A stretch of 14,043 nucleotides of DNA from Dehalococcoidales bacterium (GTDB lineage: Bacteria; Chloroflexota; Dehalococcoidia; Dehalococcoidales; UBA3254), in contig JAFGOB010000181.1 of the NCBI GenBank assembly GCA_016926695.1, positions 1 through 14,043 of the forward strand, read 5' to 3'. The notes below the pieces were generated by a model. The model had not been told where the DNA came from. It did no database searches and saw nothing but the letters and a program-made list of their open reading frames with translations. This document shows positions 12,134 through 14,043 of this stretch, one piece after another (position 1 is the stretch's first letter; each line of letters opens with the position of its first letter). The translations under genes were made by a program, and so were the position numbers.

Positions 12134-13882
12134 ATGGACATCAAGAATAAAATAAGGCTGCCCAGGTTCGACGGAGAGCTTGAGGTCAATCTCGAGCGCA
12201 GATACCGGCTGCAATCTCTGCCGGGTGATATCAAGCAGGCGACCGGGGCGATTGCCATAATATTGATACCAACCGTACTGTTTCTGATCAATGATTATTT
12301 CATACTGGGCCAACGGCCTCTTTTTTACTACCTGCTGGCTTTCCGTTTGGTTTTCCTGCTGAACGGCATCATTGTATTTAGTATTCTAAGACATCTATCA
12401 AGCCCTGACAGATACGACCGGCTGGTTTTTCAGTTCGGCCTGTGGGCAATAGCCCTGATCACCTTCATCAACTATACCCGACCCTCGGACTACACGGGAC
12501 ATGTTTTTATCGATATAGTTATATTGCTGATCATGTATCTTGGAATCCCCGCCAAATTTCTATACAGAACGGTGATTGCCCTCTTATTCACCCTGGGTTG
12601 CCTGGTGCATGTCTCAATTGCTCATGTGTATATACCCGTCCCTGACCTTATTGCCATCCTCTTTGCCCTGGCGGGCGTCAATCTGGGCGGCATGTTCCTC
12701 TCTCACCTTCTGTACAGCTACCGGCGGAGGCAGTTTATCGCCCACCTGGAGATCGTCAGAGAAATGGAAGAACTGAAAAAGGCCGAGGAAGAAATCAGTC
12801 ATAGAAATACACTGCTAAATGCTCTCATCAACAGTCCGGGGGATATTATGATCTTTTCTCTCGACAACGAACTGCGCTATACTGCTTTCAACGAAACACA
12901 TCGCGGCAGAATGAAGGAGTTGTGGCGCCTGGATATTTCACACGGTATGAAAATGACCGACGTTATTACCAATCCGCTGGTGCGCGAAAAAGTAAGAAGC
13001 AGCCTGGAAACGGCACTGGCCGGAGAGTCGCTGACCAGAACGGAATATTTTCCGGAGCATAACTCGTGGATCGAATATAACTACAATCCAATCCGGCAGG
13101 AAAACGGACGGATCATCGGCGTAACCGGTTTTAACCGCGATATAACGCAGCAAAAGGCAGCCGAAACCGCCGCGATGGAAACTGAAAGCCTGAGAAGGCT
13201 TAACAGGGCTAAAAGCGAACTCCTGGCCAATGTATCACATGAGCTGAGGACCCCCCTGGCTTCGATCAAGGGATTTATTGAGACTCTGCTGGCAACCGAT
13301 GTCAAATGGACCAGACAGCAGCAGATGGACTTCCTGGAGTCCGCCGATAAAGAGGCCGACCACCTGACGCTTCTGATCAGGAATCTTCTGGATATGTCGC
13401 GTATTGATTCGGGCAAGCTTAACCTGGAAATCCGTGAATATTCCTTTCAGAATATCATCGATTCGGCCGATTCCAGGCTGAAAGCCCTCACACGCAATCA
13501 TAAACTGAGGATCGATATTAGTGCCGGCCTTCCTCCGGTAAAGCTGGACAAGATGCGAATTGCCCAGGTGATCACCAACCTGGTGGAAAACGCGGCCAAA
13601 TTTTCCCCGGAAGGCAGCCCCATCGAGATAAAGGCGCAGAGCATTAACGGAACATTGCAGGTCAGCGTAAGTGACCAGGGCATCGGCATCTCAGAGGAAG
13701 AATTGCGCAATCTTTTTAACCGTTTTTACCAGGCCGAGAATGTCGTTTCAGGTAAAACCAGGGGCACGGGACTCGGACTCTCCATATGCAAGGGAATAGT
13801 TGAAGCGCACGGAGGTACCATTCAGGTGGAAAGCGCGCTCAACCGGGGTTCAGTCTTCAGCTTTTTTCTCCCCCTTTCTTAA
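12134..13882 (+). CDS. Six-helix membrane sensor histidine kinase with a PAS domain
   Basis: This 582-residue protein begins with a cytoplasmic segment (1-36) and six predicted membrane helices at about residues 38-56, 63-85, 98-114, 121-139, 144-163 and 168-195. A charged coiled coil (196-225), a PAS domain (about 226-338, ending GFNRDITQQK) and the kinase core follow. HisKA has phosphoacceptor H369 (VSHELRTPL), and the ATPase domain has N482/N486 (NLVENAAKF), D514-G518 (DQGIGI) and G544-L549 (GTGLGL). There is no receiver domain. The membrane unit has short loops and probably senses a membrane-associated or lipophilic cue; I cannot name its ligand. An in-frame TAA directly precedes the ATG, so the start cannot lie further upstream, although the Shine-Dalgarno (GGA, nine bases away) is weak. 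No response regulator gene is adjacent, so its partner is not known from this window. Confidence 0.93.
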   Translation: MDIKNKIRLPRFDGELEVNLERRYRLQSLPGDIKQATGAIAIILIPTVLFLINDYFILGQRPLFYYLLAFRLVFLLNGIIVFSILRHLSSPDRYDRLVFQFGLWAIALITFINYTRPSDYTGHVFIDIVILLIMYLGIPAKFLYRTVIALLFTLGCLVHVSIAHVYIPVPDLIAILFALAGVNLGGMFLSHLLYSYRRRQFIAHLEIVREMEELKKAEEEISHRNTLLNALINSPGDIMIFSLDNELRYTAFNETHRGRMKELWRLDISHGMKMTDVITNPLVREKVRSSLETALAGESLTRTEYFPEHNSWIEYNYNPIRQENGRIIGVTGFNRDITQQKAAETAAMETESLRRLNRAKSELLANVSHELRTPLASIKGFIETLLATDVKWTRQQQMDFLESADKEADHLTLLIRNLLDMSRIDSGKLNLEIREYSFQNIIDSADSRLKALTRNHKLRIDISAGLPPVKLDKMRIAQVITNLVENAAKFSPEGSPIEIKAQSINGTLQVSVSDQGIGISEEELRNLFNRFYQAENVVSGKTRGTGLGLSICKGIVEAHGGTIQVESALNRGSVFSFFLPLS

Positions 13883-13892
13883 TAATAAACTG

Positions 13893-14043
13893 CTATTCTC
13901 CCATCAATTTCAAAACAACCCGTTTTTTACGCTGTCCGTCAAACTCGGCATAATAAATCTGCTGCCAGGGGCCCAGGTCAAGGTAACCGTGTGTAACAGG
14001 GACAATCACTTCATGATGTATAAGCAGGCTCTTCAGATGGGCA
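13893..14043 (-). CDS. YjbQ/UPF0047 family protein, C-terminal end, truncated by the window edge
   Basis: The last 50 codons of a minus-strand gene are visible, ending at TAG (13895-13893). The protein reads [20 protein letters not shown], then [21 protein letters not shown] and VVLKLMGE. The LxLGxWQxIYxxEFDGxRxRxV pattern close to the C-terminus is the family signature of YjbQ/UPF0047, small (about 130-140 residues) trimeric proteins reported to have weak thiamine-phosphate synthase activity. The gene is convergent with the membrane kinase, with only ten bases between stop codons and no terminator visible. The rest of the gene lies beyond the right edge. Confidence 0.85.
   Translation of the reverse strand, partial: AHLKSLLIHHEVIVPVTHGYLDLGPWQQIYYAEFDGQRKKRVVLKLMGE

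Overview
The window reads as chromosomal DNA of an anaerobic, probably monoderm bacterium. Three things point to the Dehalococcoidia/Chloroflexota: the type IV pilus proteins (a PilX-like prepilin with a GQALPIV leader end, a PilM-PilN fusion, and no PilP or secretin gene in view), the many-PAS soluble hybrid kinase, and the small zinc-ribbon and MarR proteins. This placement is inferred from protein style, not from a search.

Layout. (1) Bases 1-4613, plus strand: the distal part of a type IV pilus / type II secretion operon. It holds the C-terminal part of the inner-membrane platform protein PilC/GspF, three prepilin-like minor pilins, a PilO-like protein and a PilM-PilN fusion. Genes are tightly packed or overlapping. 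(2) 4646-9328, plus strand: a stand-alone receiver protein and a 1414-residue cytoplasmic hybrid histidine kinase (about six PAS domains, one GAF, HisKA, HATPase, two receivers). Each has a strong Shine-Dalgarno. They follow the pilus genes with gaps of only 32 and 48 bases, so they may share the pilus transcript. (3) 9416-11016, minus strand: a second stand-alone receiver protein that appears to start at a rare ATC codon, a 72-residue zinc-ribbon protein and a MarR-family repressor. (4) 11017-12133: about 1.1 kb with no credible protein gene. It contains a minus-strand transcription unit of about 116 nt (TTGACA-N18-TATAAT promoter, hairpin, hairpin-plus-T5 terminator), which I propose as a small RNA. 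It also has a tRNA-3'-end-like fragment, a 13-base direct repeat, a second hairpin with a T-run, and a cluster of CGCTAT half-sites ahead of the next gene. (5) 12134-13882, plus strand: a six-helix membrane histidine kinase with one PAS domain. It is followed tail to tail by the C-terminal end of a YjbQ/UPF0047 protein that runs off the right edge.

How they may work together. PilC, PilM, PilN, PilO and the minor pilins form the inner-membrane base and tip of a pilus. The adjacent receiver and the hybrid kinase are plausible controllers of pilus activity or expression, although none of the three signalling proteins with receivers carries a DNA-binding output. The membrane kinase at 12134 has no receiver gene beside it. 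The best candidate for something undescribed is the orphan small-RNA unit at about 11782-11933. The ATC-start receiver is the best candidate for a gene that routine annotation would get wrong.
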